From a virus, in the IMG/VR virus record IMGVR_UViG_3300035034_002090, positions 1 to 64,000 of that record: a DNA stretch of 64,000 bases; one strand, 5' to 3'. The notes below the pieces were generated by a model. The model made no database searches. It saw only the letters and a program-made list of their open reading frames with translations, and was not told where the DNA came from. This document shows, in pieces, positions 1 through 6,305 of the stretch; the first letter of the stretch is position 1, and every line of letters starts with the position of its first letter. Both the position numbers and the translations under genes were made by a program.

Positions 1-22
1 CTCCGGGCGCTGATGAGGCAGG
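1..22 (+). ncRNA. Partial type II hammerhead ribozyme (3' end only)
   Basis: The window opens inside the element. Visible are the 3' strand of stem I (1-9), the core CTGATGA (10-16) and the 3' strand of stem II, GGC (17-19). The downstream layout matches the complete copies: a short AC-rich spacer and then an SD (AAGGGAG) before a start codon. The GAAA side, stem III and the cleavage site lie left of the window. Identification rests on identity to the later full copies. Confidence 0.7.
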
Positions 23-48
23 CCGACAACAAACCAAAGGGAGATGCT

Positions 49-398
49 ATGCGACTTTCAACCAAGAGAAGATTTCACAACGCGCTCAGCGAAATGGGTG
101 GACCTGCGTCGAGAAAACAGAGTCCGATGAATTTGAGCACCATTGTGGCGAGTACGCCAACTATCGATTCATCTCAGAGAGAGGTGAGCCACTGAAAGCC
201 CAGATAAGCTACAGGTTCCGAGATCCTCATGTAGATGATCTTGTCGATGAAGATTGTGAGGACTGGACGGTTCTCATCTTCAGCGATGACAGGACGGGAA
301 CTGCTGGCAAGATGATCTACGACGAACATGCGTTAACGCAGAAGGAAGTCACCGCTCTCACCAAAGAAGCTCTTGGCAACTTTCAATGTGACGAGTAG
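49..398 (+). CDS. Small acidic protein, reading frame broken near the start
   Basis: An SD (AAGGGAG) leads to an ATG at 49, but that frame stops at 195. The frame that continues to the TAG at 396-398 is open from the window start and reads as an ordinary acidic phage protein (ends LGNFQCDE). It has no ATG, GTG or TTG near the SD. One extra G after the ATG (ATG-GCG-ACT) would join the start to the long frame and give about 117 residues. The gene is therefore either a one-base deletion, an assembly error, or uses a frameshift. It lies between two ribozyme elements, like its neighbours. Function unknown. Confidence 0.5.
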
Positions 399-461
399 CC
401 GAAATGCCCCGGTCCAACGGGGCATCTGGTAGGGGTGGCCTCCTGCCACTGAAGAGGCAGG
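398..461 (+). ncRNA. Type II hammerhead ribozyme, copy 2
   Basis: Stem II 5' strand GCC (398-400) begins on the last base of the preceding TAG stop. It is followed by GAAA (401-404), stem III TGCCCCG/CGGGGCA (405-411/418-424), A404 paired to T425, and cleavage expected after C426 (AUC). Stem I is TGGTAGG/CCTGCCA (427-433/442-448), then core CTGAAGA (449-455) and stem II 3' strand GGC (456-458). Core position 7 is A, which the CUGANGA consensus allows. Stem sequences differ from the other copies while pairing is kept. An SD and ATG follow at 489. Confidence 0.9.
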
Positions 462-488
462 CCATTTAATTTACATCAGGGAGGTATC

Positions 489-1124
489 ATGGATGAAGAG
501 ACACTAAGAAAATTCGGCACCAAGCACACGGTGTTCTGTAGTCCCGGAGCGGATTGCAGATATGTAGAAGGGCTGGGGGAGTTCAAGAATACCGAGGAAG
601 CTTTTTTAGCTGCGGCAAAGGCTGTGGGTAACGGGCTAAAGGATGTGGCCATGGCAACTGTCATGTTCGGATCTGACTTGATTGGATGTTTTCTGAATCG
701 CAACGGAAACCCTGTGCCGGTGACGGGAACGTTTGCGAATGACGAGCACCTGAACATGGCGGTTCAGGCGCAGTACAAATTCATCCTCCATCGCACCCGG
801 CAAGGGAGTAAGGATTGGGCCAAGGAGTATCTGTCTGAGGTCGGGCAGAAGGTCGGATTCGAGTTCGATGGCGAGCCTCACGAGTCCGATGTGTACGACG
901 ACGGATTCGATCTCGACATGATCGTTGGATGGAAGGGTACGGGACTCACCCTGTCCATCGTGTTTGAGGAAGGCAACCCTCACCTCTATGCTACAGAGTC
1001 TGGAGGTTCGGTGGGCCACCCTTGGCATGATGAGTTCTACGACATCGAACTCACTGAAGCTGTCGAGCTGCAAGAGATCGTCGATGAGATCACGTGGGCG
1101 TTCGAGAAGCCTCGGGATCTCTAG
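489..1124 (+). CDS. Hypothetical protein, 211 aa
   Basis: The ATG is preceded by CAGGGAGG with good spacing. The protein is soluble and acidic, with no membrane segment, cysteine cluster or motif I can recognise. The C-terminal half is rich in Asp/Glu and aromatic residues. It sits between hammerhead copies 2 and 3; its TAG stop (1122-1124) contributes its G to stem II of copy 3. Placement among short early-type genes suggests a host-takeover or anti-defence role, which is inference only. Confidence 0.85.
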   Translation: MDEETLRKFGTKHTVFCSPGADCRYVEGLGEFKNTEEAFLAAAKAVGNGLKDVAMATVMFGSDLIGCFLNRNGNPVPVTGTFANDEHLNMAVQAQYKFILHRTRQGSKDWAKEYLSEVGQKVGFEFDGEPHESDVYDDGFDLDMIVGWKGTGLTLSIVFEEGNPHLYATESGGSVGHPWHDEFYDIELTEAVELQEIVDEITWAFEKPRDL

Positions 1125-1191
1125 CCGAAACGCGAGTGCACACGATTGCACTCGCGTCTGACTGAATTAACCATCAGTCACTGATGAGGCA
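1124..1191 (+). ncRNA. Type II hammerhead ribozyme, copy 3
   Basis: GCC (1124-1126, sharing the G of the TAG stop), GAAA (1127-1130), a 10-bp stem III CGCGAGTGCA/TGCACTCGCG (1131-1140/1147-1156) with hexaloop CACGAT, and UC (1157-1158) with cleavage after C1158. Stem I is a perfect 7-bp TGACTGA/TCAGTCA (1159-1165/1174-1180), then CTGATGA (1181-1187) and GGC (1188-1190). The core matches the consensus at every fixed position. The stem III tip contains the 16-bp repeat that recurs at 39867 and 44182. Confidence 0.93.
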
Positions 1192-1216
1192 GGTTAATCA
1201 CACAAGGGAGGAACTA

Positions 1217-1522
1217 ATGTTTATCATCGCGCATGACGGACAGACCACGATCATGAGAGTGCAGCGCTACCGGAATCACTCAGGGCGGTTCCTTATGCTG
1301 AAAAAGAGCGCTTCCAGCAACGCCATGTATAGCACGAGTAGCGAGTTCGGAAACCTTTCCGATGCGAAGAGGCGTCTACTAGATCGAACCAAAATTACCG
1401 GGCAAAGAAACCCGATGGATGCGCTCTTCGACATGCTCACTCAGGACATGTGGATCTACGACAGCAAGAGTGAGTCGGCCAAGAAGATCTACGACATCGA
1501 AGACCAATGGGTCGATGGCTGA
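1217..1522 (+). CDS. Hypothetical protein, 101 aa
   Basis: Start chosen at the ATG after CAAGGGAGGAAC; an upstream in-frame ATG lies inside the ribozyme core and has no SD. The protein begins MFIIAHDG, is mixed in charge and has no recognisable domain. It is flanked by hammerhead copies 3 and 4, so its mRNA could be released as a single-gene unit. Function unknown. Confidence 0.85.
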   Translation: MFIIAHDGQTTIMRVQRYRNHSGRFLMLKKSASSNAMYSTSSEFGNLSDAKRRLLDRTKITGQRNPMDALFDMLTQDMWIYDSKSESAKKIYDIEDQWVDG

Positions 1523-1535
1523 TTCATGGCCTGAA

Positions 1536-1595
1536 GTCGAAACGCCCTTCGGGGCGTCTGCCAGAAGGCAACCGAGCTGGCACTGATGAGGCAGG
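1536..1595 (+). ncRNA. Type II hammerhead ribozyme, copy 4
   Basis: Stem II 5' strand GTC (1536-1538) pairs with GGC (1590-1592) through one G-U wobble. GAAA is at 1539-1542; stem III CGCCC/GGGCG is capped by a TTCG loop (1543-1556); UC at 1557-1558 with cleavage after C1558. Stem I is TGCCAG/CTGGCA (1559-1564/1577-1582) and the core is CTGATGA (1583-1589). It lies 13 nt after the upstream stop and 23 nt before the next ATG, with an SD between. Confidence 0.93.
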
Positions 1596-1618
1596 TTAAT
1601 CACACAAGGGAGGACGCA

Positions 1619-2083
1619 ATGTCTTTACAAAACCAGTACAACGATTTCAAGCGACACGCCGAATCAGGCGCGTTGTCCGACCCCGACCCACGGCGCTGCA
1701 AGTGTCATGGTGGAGGATGGATTCTTTCCGACTTCGACACGTTCCATAAGTGCCCCTCGCACACCGGTCGATACCATCCCGAGAACGACCACATTGAGGG
1801 CAGGACCTATGAATGGTTCGGAGGCTGCCAATGGGAGCGCGTCGGAGAGAACGTCTGGCTTCTCAGGGCGTACTACCATGGATACGGCAAGGACGCTTAC
1901 CATGAAGCTGTGGAGCGCGGAGAAGAAGTCGTCGATGATGCCCCGACATGGGTCGAGTACACCGTTGACGAAAACGGCCGAGCCTACATGAAGTCGGGCT
2001 GGCACGAAGGCGTCAAGGAATGGGAGAGTGTCAAGGTGCTTCGCAAGATCGTCTCTTGGCAGTTCAAAGAAAACTTGGGGTAA
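1619..2083 (+). CDS. Hypothetical protein with N-terminal Cys/His cluster, 154 aa
   Basis: The start is the ATG after CAAGGGAGGACGCA; the longer frame starting inside the ribozyme is rejected. Residues about 25-45 carry CKCHGGGW and HKCPSH, a CxC...CxxH arrangement that could bind zinc. The rest is acidic and rich in Tyr/Trp. No family is recognised. It follows hammerhead copy 4 and is followed after 3 nt by a small HExxH protein. Confidence 0.85.
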   Translation: MSLQNQYNDFKRHAESGALSDPDPRRCKCHGGGWILSDFDTFHKCPSHTGRYHPENDHIEGRTYEWFGGCQWERVGENVWLLRAYYHGYGKDAYHEAVERGEEVVDDAPTWVEYTVDENGRAYMKSGWHEGVKEWESVKVLRKIVSWQFKENLG

Positions 2084-2086
2084 GTG

Positions 2087-2314
2087 ATGTTGAGCAGAGA
2101 TTCTGAAGTAAAGGACTTTCCGATTCTTGAGAGCCTCATCGACGGCGAACACATCTTGGTCAAGGAGGACCTCGAAGGGCAGAATGTAGTGGACGGTTCA
2201 GTTGTGCTTGGCATGAAAGCTGGGCCATCAATCTGCGTCGACAACGCCTGTCATGAAATGGCGCACCTCATCGAAATAGATGAAGCCCGCATCACTTCTG
2301 TGAATTGGGGGTGA
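2087..2314 (+). CDS. Small HExxH protein, possible first half of a split gene, 75 aa
   Basis: The protein ends with a Cys-His-Glu-Met-Ala-His zincin-like HExxH motif followed by LIEIDEARI and stops after NWG. The downstream frame (2319) continues DRVEIPGL and RVWAIQWHIQQYI. The two pieces look like one protein joined by a +1 shift at GGG-TGA. As two genes, the second would start at GTG 2319 with GGGGGTGAT as SD. The active-site role is inferred from the motif only. GTG at 2084 is an alternative start. There is no hammerhead between this gene and its neighbours. Confidence 0.65.
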   Translation: MLSRDSEVKDFPILESLIDGEHILVKEDLEGQNVVDGSVVLGMKAGPSICVDNACHEMAHLIEIDEARITSVNWG

Positions 2315-2318
2315 TCGT

Positions 2319-2639
2319 GTGGAGATACCGGGCTTACGAGCTTACAACGAGTTCCGTTCGTCAGATCACATCGATCGCGAGATTCGCGTCTGGGCCATCC
2401 AGTGGCATATCCAGCAGTACATCGAAAAGCCCGTGACCTTCGATAAGCTAGGAAGGGTGGGTTACTGGCTTCCTGATATTTTTAGGCTCAAAAAGCGGGG
2501 CCTAAAAAGCACACTCGATAGGGGCACGGTGACGTCTTGGTTCGCCGAGGCCATCGAAAGAGAGAGTGAATCCCACACCATAGAAGGGATCCTTGAAGAG
2601 CTGGAGAGACGCAGAAGCATCATTGCCTCTCGAAAGTAA
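2319..2639 (+). CDS. Hypothetical protein, probable continuation of the preceding HExxH gene, 106 aa
   Basis: The only nearby start is GTG 2319, 4 nt after the previous stop and in the +1 frame. A purine-rich GGGGGTGAT precedes it and would allow coupled translation. The N-terminus (residues 1-35) reads as a natural continuation of the upstream protein. The C-terminus is a charged helix with a run of arginines (LEELERRRS). Function unknown. I cannot decide between coupled genes, a programmed +1 frameshift and an indel. Confidence 0.65.
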   Translation: MEIPGLRAYNEFRSSDHIDREIRVWAIQWHIQQYIEKPVTFDKLGRVGYWLPDIFRLKKRGLKSTLDRGTVTSWFAEAIERESESHTIEGILEELERRRSIIASRK

Positions 2640-2642
2640 GGC

Positions 2643-2670
2643 TTGACACGCCCTTTCATTTAACTAGTAT
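2643..2670 (+). promoter_or_regulatory. Sigma70-type promoter
   Basis: TTGACA (2643-2648), 16-nt spacer, TAGTAT (2665-2670), 31 nt before the ATG at 2702. It shares the extended start TTGACACG and a TTTC in the spacer with promoters at 6098 and 9970, suggesting one phage promoter class. It would give the second half of the ribozyme cluster its own transcription start. Confidence 0.7.
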
Positions 2671-2701
2671 TGACGTAACTCAGGAATGGAGATCAAGGAA
2701 G

Positions 2702-2995
2702 ATGTCAACGAAGGGAGAACGAAGGGTGCGAGGAATGAAGCTCGCCGCGATGAATGGTGGCAGGCGATGGACCAGCACCGTCAAAATCAAGGCCATCCTC
2801 GAAAACGATGAGCTTGAACCGCAAGAGTCGATGAACCTGATCGCCAAGAAGATCAAACGCTCTGGGGCGTTCTCTGAGATTCTATGCGAAGAGATCCAGA
2901 CAGCAGCAGACGAGAACGACGTCGAATGGTTCGATGACGTTCTGTCTGCCGCATATGAAGAAGCTGACGAGAAAGGCATCTGGATGGGTCCCTGA
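2702..2995 (+). CDS. Hypothetical protein, 97 aa
   Basis: First gene after the promoter at 2643; SD AAGGAAG directly upstream. The N-terminal 30 residues are basic (STKGERRVRGMK) and the remainder is strongly acidic and likely helical. This charge split would suit a small nucleic-acid- or protein-binding factor, but no family is recognised. A hammerhead starts 14 nt after its stop. Confidence 0.8.
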   Translation: MSTKGERRVRGMKLAAMNGGRRWTSTVKIKAILENDELEPQESMNLIAKKIKRSGAFSEILCEEIQTAADENDVEWFDDVLSAAYEEADEKGIWMGP

Positions 2996-3009
2996 CTCAA
3001 AGTAGCTTA

Positions 3010-3066
3010 GCCGAAACGCCCTCCGGGGCGTCTGGCGAGCATTGACCAGCTCGCCATTGATGAGGC
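3010..3066 (+). ncRNA. Type II hammerhead ribozyme, copy 5 (core C3-to-U variant)
   Basis: GCC (3010-3012), GAAA (3013-3016), stem III CGCCC-TCCG-GGGCG (3017-3030), UC (3031-3032), a perfect 8-bp stem I TGGCGAGC/GCTCGCCA (3033-3040/3049-3056), then TTGATGA (3057-3063) and GGC. The first core base, normally C3 paired with G8, is T here. A U-G pair may lower activity strongly. All helices are intact, so this is either a slower ribozyme or one in early decay. Confidence 0.82.
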
Positions 3067-3096
3067 AGGTCACACATTCATTCAAAGGGAGGAAAG

Positions 3097-3621
3097 ATGA
3101 CCATTTATTCAATCGGAAGCGGCGGGCTCAAACCATGCAAGAAGCTGAGCCTCCACGAGAACATCGAGTGCTACATGGGCGATTCGGATAGTCCCAAGCA
3201 CATCGTTATCACTCGCGTAACCGAGGACCGGGTGTATTTCACTCAACGCTACAGTGACTACCGGGAAGAGCGATTCGAGTCTCGGCCCATCATTGACGAT
3301 CTCATCAAGAACGGAACCACAACGTGGCTGGAGGGCTACGGCCCGAAGCATTTCCCGGAGCTTGCCGAGAGCCTTAAGCGCTTGCTCGATGGTGGCGAGC
3401 CAGACAAGGTTGACCCGAAGGACTTCGAGTTCGTTACGGCAGCAATGGCTCCGGCCGAAGGCGACGAGCACGCTGTCTGGAGGGCGGCCAAAAGCTACGG
3501 GGTGATGCACGGCTACAACGAGGATGAGGGTTACTTCTCAGTGAGGTGCTCTCGCCAAGTCGTCGAGGACATCCGAGAAGACGAGCAATTCACTGACGTC
3601 CGTATCATCAAGGACGCATAA
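3097..3621 (+). CDS. Hypothetical protein, 174 aa
   Basis: SD AAGGGAGG lies 6 nt before the ATG. It is a soluble, mildly acidic protein with no motif I recognise; residues 105-130 are Ala/Glu-rich. It sits between hammerhead copies 5 and 6. The stop is TAA, followed by a 4-nt gap to the ribozyme. Function unknown. Confidence 0.85.
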   Translation: MTIYSIGSGGLKPCKKLSLHENIECYMGDSDSPKHIVITRVTEDRVYFTQRYSDYREERFESRPIIDDLIKNGTTTWLEGYGPKHFPELAESLKRLLDGGEPDKVDPKDFEFVTAAMAPAEGDEHAVWRAAKSYGVMHGYNEDEGYFSVRCSRQVVEDIREDEQFTDVRIIKDA

Positions 3622-3624
3622 CCA

Positions 3625-3693
3625 ACCGAAACGCGAGTGCACACAATTGCACTCGCGTCTGCCCAACACTGACCGGTCGGGCACTGACGAGGC
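3625..3693 (+). ncRNA. Type II hammerhead ribozyme, copy 6
   Basis: ACC (3625-3627) leaves two stem II pairs and one A-C mismatch with GGC (3691-3693). GAAA (3628-3631), 10-bp stem III CGCGAGTGCA/TGCACTCGCG (3632-3641/3648-3657) with loop CACAAT, UC (3658-3659). Stem I is TGCCC/GGGCA plus a mismatch and two further pairs (3660-3683). Core CTGACGA (3684-3690), N7 = C. Stem III is nearly identical to copy 3, suggesting recent duplication. Confidence 0.87.
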
Positions 3694-3719
3694 AGGTCAC
3701 ACAAATCAAGGGAGAACAG

Positions 3720-4097
3720 ATGGAAAACGAATTCAATTATCGAATTGCTGAGGTCACGTCGTTAGCGAAAATCACACTCAGATGGAAGCGTCATCTGCTT
3801 CTGGCAATTACCGAGGATGTCAGGGAGAATATCGAAGGCATCGAACACACCCATGTCGCCGAAGACCAGAACCAAAATCACACCGTGTGGTTCGAGTTCG
3901 ATGACGGCACGAAGGTCTATGCAGAGCACGGTGGATTCGCCGAGAGGTTCGACACTTGTATCGGCTTGAGTAAGAAAGAGAAGGGCGACTACGACACAAG
4001 CTGGGGACGCTTCAGGTATGACATCGAGGACGACTGGCAAGAGGTTGCCCGGAAGTTCACAAACTACCTTCGTGAGCAACGCAACAAACTGAGTTGA
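3720..4097 (+). CDS. Hypothetical protein, 125 aa
   Basis: SD AAGGGAGAAC before the ATG. Acidic soluble protein with a central segment rich in Asp/Glu (residues 55-70) and no recognised domain. It lies downstream of hammerhead copy 6. Its stop codon is part of a 7-bp hairpin (4089-4109) that abuts the next gene's start, with no ribozyme in between, so this pair would stay on one mRNA. Confidence 0.83.
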   Translation: MENEFNYRIAEVTSLAKITLRWKRHLLLAITEDVRENIEGIEHTHVAEDQNQNHTVWFEFDDGTKVYAEHGGFAERFDTCIGLSKKEKGDYDTSWGRFRYDIEDDWQEVARKFTNYLREQRNKLS

Positions 4098-4109
4098 GTC
4101 GAAACTCAG
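4089..4109 (+). promoter_or_regulatory. Intercistronic hairpin
   Basis: CTGAGTT (4089-4095) pairs with AACTCAG (4103-4109) around loop GAGTCGA. It includes the stop of the upstream gene and touches the GTG at 4110. It replaces the ribozyme and SD found at the neighbouring junctions. A role in coupling translation is inference. Confidence 0.4.
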
Positions 4110-4370
4110 GTGCTCTACACGCTTGAAGACTCAACCAATGGATACCCAATGGAAGACGCAAACTATACCGTATTAACTGGCTCCGAAGGCGCAGCAGACT
4201 TCACCCTGTACGAAGATGCCGTAGACTTCGTTAACAACGAGGCTGACGAATACGAAGATGATGGATACGAATGCGATCGATCTTTGGCATCGGCCAATAA
4301 TCTTTACGCGGTTCGATGTGAGAAGAAAGGGGAATCGGTCGACATCCAGATCATTCTCAAAGAGGACTAA
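4110..4370 (+). CDS. Hypothetical acidic protein, 86 aa
   Basis: The start is uncertain. GTG 4110 sits right behind a hairpin without an SD; ATG 4149 (73 aa) is the alternative. The product is very acidic (runs of Asp/Glu with Tyr) like other small proteins in this cluster. No domain recognised. Hammerhead copy 7 follows 6 nt after the stop. Confidence 0.7.
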   Translation: MLYTLEDSTNGYPMEDANYTVLTGSEGAADFTLYEDAVDFVNNEADEYEDDGYECDRSLASANNLYAVRCEKKGESVDIQIILKED

Positions 4371-4376
4371 TCAAAA

Positions 4377-4437
4377 GCCGAAACGCTCCGGGTAACCGGG
4401 CGTCTGGCTGAGTTGACCACCAGCTACTGAAGAGGCA
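4377..4437 (+). ncRNA. Type II hammerhead ribozyme, copy 7
   Basis: GCC (4377-4379), GAAA (4380-4383), stem III CGC-CCGG/CCGG-GCG with a bulged T4387 and a GTAA tetraloop (4384-4402), UC (4403-4404). Stem I TGGCTG/CAGCTA with one G-U pair (4405-4410/4421-4426), CTGAAGA (4427-4433), GGC (4434-4436). Stem III and loop differ from all other copies yet stay paired, which supports selection on structure. Confidence 0.9.
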
Positions 4438-4466
4438 GGTCACACATTCATTCAAGGGAGGCCGCC

Positions 4467-4880
4467 ATGCAGCAAGACAACAAACAGCCAATCAGCCTCA
4501 AGGGATTCGAAGGACAAACCGTCCAATTCTTTGATCCTTGGGAACTCGGCCGAGATGCCGACTACTTCTACTTGGTTCGATTCGTCGGATCGATGACCAA
4601 CTACGTTATCCCGAGCGACAACAACCACGAAGACGGATACCAAGAGGTTACCGAGGATGTCTTCAGGACTCCGGAAGGCGAACGCTATCGCATCATCGAG
4701 GGCACTCCTGAGTACGATGACTATCAAGAGGACATCGACAAGCATATCATCGGCGAATGCGATCGCATTCGCTATCATGAAGATGGATTCTACTACGACA
4801 CCGAAACCATCGAGGTCACCCAACGTGTCGATCGTGGGGACATCACGTTCGAGCTTGCTGAGGTGAGGCCCATTCGATAG
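4467..4880 (+). CDS. Hypothetical acidic protein, 137 aa
   Basis: SD CAAGGGAGG upstream of the ATG. The protein is acidic and tyrosine-rich throughout (DYQEDIDK, YYDTET), without cysteines pairs or membrane segments. No family recognised. It follows hammerhead copy 7 and is followed by a zinc-ribbon-like gene after 9 nt. Confidence 0.83.
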   Translation: MQQDNKQPISLKGFEGQTVQFFDPWELGRDADYFYLVRFVGSMTNYVIPSDNNHEDGYQEVTEDVFRTPEGERYRIIEGTPEYDDYQEDIDKHIIGECDRIRYHEDGFYYDTETIEVTQRVDRGDITFELAEVRPIR

Positions 4881-4889
4881 GAGCACGAG

Positions 4890-5108
4890 ATGAGCTACAA
4901 ATGCGAAGACGTGAACAGATATGGGCACGCCATGTATGACTACTGCTGGCAAAACAAGCATCAGTCAAAAGGCACAGCTCATAAGGTAGACCCCGACACA
5001 GGGCTACCAGCTTGCGGGAGAGTAAGGGATTTGGGGTCGCTAGAATTCACAGATCACCTCCCCGGCGAACCACACTGTAAGATATGCTTCAAAGGCAAGG
5101 ACATCTGA
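4890..5108 (+). CDS. Small protein with C-terminal CxxC, 72 aa
   Basis: SD AGGAGCACGAG precedes the ATG. The C-terminus has HCKICFKG, and further cysteines lie at residues 5, 19 and 42, so a partial zinc site is possible. Its TGA stop (5106-5108) is directly followed by the degenerate hammerhead at 5109, and the next gene's ATG (5084) lies inside it. Function unknown. Confidence 0.75.
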   Translation: MSYKCEDVNRYGHAMYDYCWQNKHQSKGTAHKVDPDTGLPACGRVRDLGSLEFTDHLPGEPHCKICFKGKDI

Positions 5109-5539
5109 GCCGAAACGCCCTTAGGGGCGTCGTCACCGGGTGCGTTCCGGTGGCATTGCTGATCGTGCCCGTTTCGGACGTGTCCAGTGGAGGGGTTGGC
5201 GTCTTGACGGTACGTCGAGGTATCGACCCCCAAAAAGGAAAGCTCGCCCTCCCGGGAGGTTTCATCGAGACCGGAGAAACATGGAAGTCGGCCGCTGTTC
5301 GAGAGCTACAGGAAGAAACGGGCCTTCACTATCCAGCTAGCTCTGTAACATCATTCGACATCAAGGATGGTCGATCCACGGTGCTTCTTTTCGGACTACT
5401 ATCAGATGAGGTGCGCTCGTCTGAAATAGTCGAGCAATTCACGCCCAACCGTGAAGTAACAGGACTTGAGATCATCACCGAACCCCGCGAACTGGCTTTT
5501 CCTTCGCACACCGAAGTCATCAAACAGTTTTTCGATTGA
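5084..5539 (+). CDS. Nudix hydrolase
   Basis: A Nudix box GGFIETGETW...RELQEETG matches GX5EX7REUXEEXGU, so the enzyme should hydrolyse a nucleoside diphosphate linked to another group with Mg2+. Substrate unknown. The ATG at 5084 overlaps the upstream gene by 25 nt and makes the N-terminus read through a degenerate hammerhead (5109-5154). GTG 5150 is a shorter alternative, which would leave the RNA element outside the coding part. Residues 24-151 carry the Nudix fold. A second Nudix protein lies at 23459. Confidence 0.85.
   Translation: MLQRQGHLSRNALRGVVTGCVPVALLIVPVSDVSSGGVGVLTVRRGIDPQKGKLALPGGFIETGETWKSAAVRELQEETGLHYPASSVTSFDIKDGRSTVLLFGLLSDEVRSSEIVEQFTPNREVTGLEIITEPRELAFPSHTEVIKQFFD
5109..5154 (+). 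ncRNA. Degenerate hammerhead ribozyme, copy 8
   Basis: GCC (5109-5111), GAAA (5112-5115), stem III CGCCC-TTAG-GGGCG (5116-5129), UC (5130-5131) and an 8-bp stem I GTCACCGG/CCGGTGGC (5132-5139/5147-5154) are intact. The next bases are ATTGCTG, so CUGANGA and the GGC strand are missing. It should not cleave. The region is read as the Nudix N-terminus. Confidence 0.7.
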
Positions 5540-5572
5540 GCACGTCAACCATTCTAACACCAAGAGGCCATT

Positions 5573-6085
5573 ATGTTGCCCTACTGGAAGCCCAAAGAAA
5601 CATGGCAAGAGCTACAGTCCGAAGAAGCAAATGGCTTTGATGCACTCACTCAGGCCATCTCGCTGTCAGCCAAGTGTTGCCGGTTCTATTACGTCTTTGA
5701 TAGCGATCAGCTGACCGAAGAGAACCGAAGCAACTGGCTTCTCTGGGGCAGCATGGCTCACGACATCCACGCCATCGATGATGACGGCCCGCACCCCAAA
5801 GATTGGTCTCTTCGGGACGGGTCATGCGCATTCGTGGCAGGACAGTTCGACCTCGTCAGTGAAGGCGACTCCACCACCTCGCCCATCAGTCTGTCTGTAT
5901 ATGAGGTGGTCGAGCATGATGAATGGTCCAAAGACAGACCCATCTTCAGCGTAAGCAGCTCTATGAAGGCAGGAGAAGGGCTCATTAGCCTGTACAAATG
6001 TCTATTCAATCATGAGGTGAGCCGCAAGAAGCTCATCGTGGGCAGCGCGGTAGGCATATTGCGAGAGGTCCACGACCGAAGATAA
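5573..6085 (+). CDS. Hypothetical protein, 170 aa
   Basis: The ATG follows CCAAGAGGCCATT. Soluble protein with one CC pair (residues 35-36) and no recognised domain; the C-terminal end is basic. It is the last gene before the promoter at 6098. There is no ribozyme on either side, so it would share an mRNA with the Nudix gene. Confidence 0.8.
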   Translation: MLPYWKPKETWQELQSEEANGFDALTQAISLSAKCCRFYYVFDSDQLTEENRSNWLLWGSMAHDIHAIDDDGPHPKDWSLRDGSCAFVAGQFDLVSEGDSTTSPISLSVYEVVEHDEWSKDRPIFSVSSSMKAGEGLISLYKCLFNHEVSRKKLIVGSAVGILREVHDRR

Positions 6086-6097
6086 ACAACAACACAT

Positions 6098-6126
6098 TTG
6101 ACACGTCAGTTTCGTTATGTTAGGTA
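6098..6126 (+). promoter_or_regulatory. Sigma70-type promoter
   Basis: TTGACA (6098-6103), 17-nt spacer, TAGGTA (6121-6126). The first bases TTGACACGT and the spacer end TATGT match the promoter at 9970. It would transcribe a roughly 160-nt leader before the ATG at 6292. Confidence 0.65.
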
Positions 6127-6188
6127 AGGTGAGGCCGGATAAGGAAGTCCGGCCCAGCGGGGACACTATCGACCATACGGAGGTTGGC

Positions 6189-6305
6189 ATGAAGCCTGTC
6201 AAGATGGATCACTCTCTACCGCGACATCCCCGCATGGTTGCTGGGGATCTGATGAGGCAGACCGCGATTTATTTTACAAAAAGGAATAGCCATGGAAGAG
6301 CTTAA
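6189..6305 (+). CDS. Possible 38-aa leader peptide
   Basis: ATG 6189 has a good SD (CGGAGGTTGGC) and its frame ends 14 nt inside the next gene. The product is basic and His/Pro-rich. The same stretch contains a hairpin TCCCC/GGGGA followed by CTGATGAGGCAG (6249-6260), identical to the hammerhead 3' core, but no GAAA half pairs with it. It may be a leader peptide or simply a relic of an element. Confidence 0.3.
   Translation: MKPVKMDHSLPRHPRMVAGDLMRQTAIYFTKRNSHGRA

Noticed and set aside
6120-6290. Ninth hammerhead suggested by CTGATGAGGCAG at 6249-6260
   Set aside because: A stem I-like hairpin precedes it, but there is no matching GAAA, stem III or UC cleavage site upstream. At most a relic.
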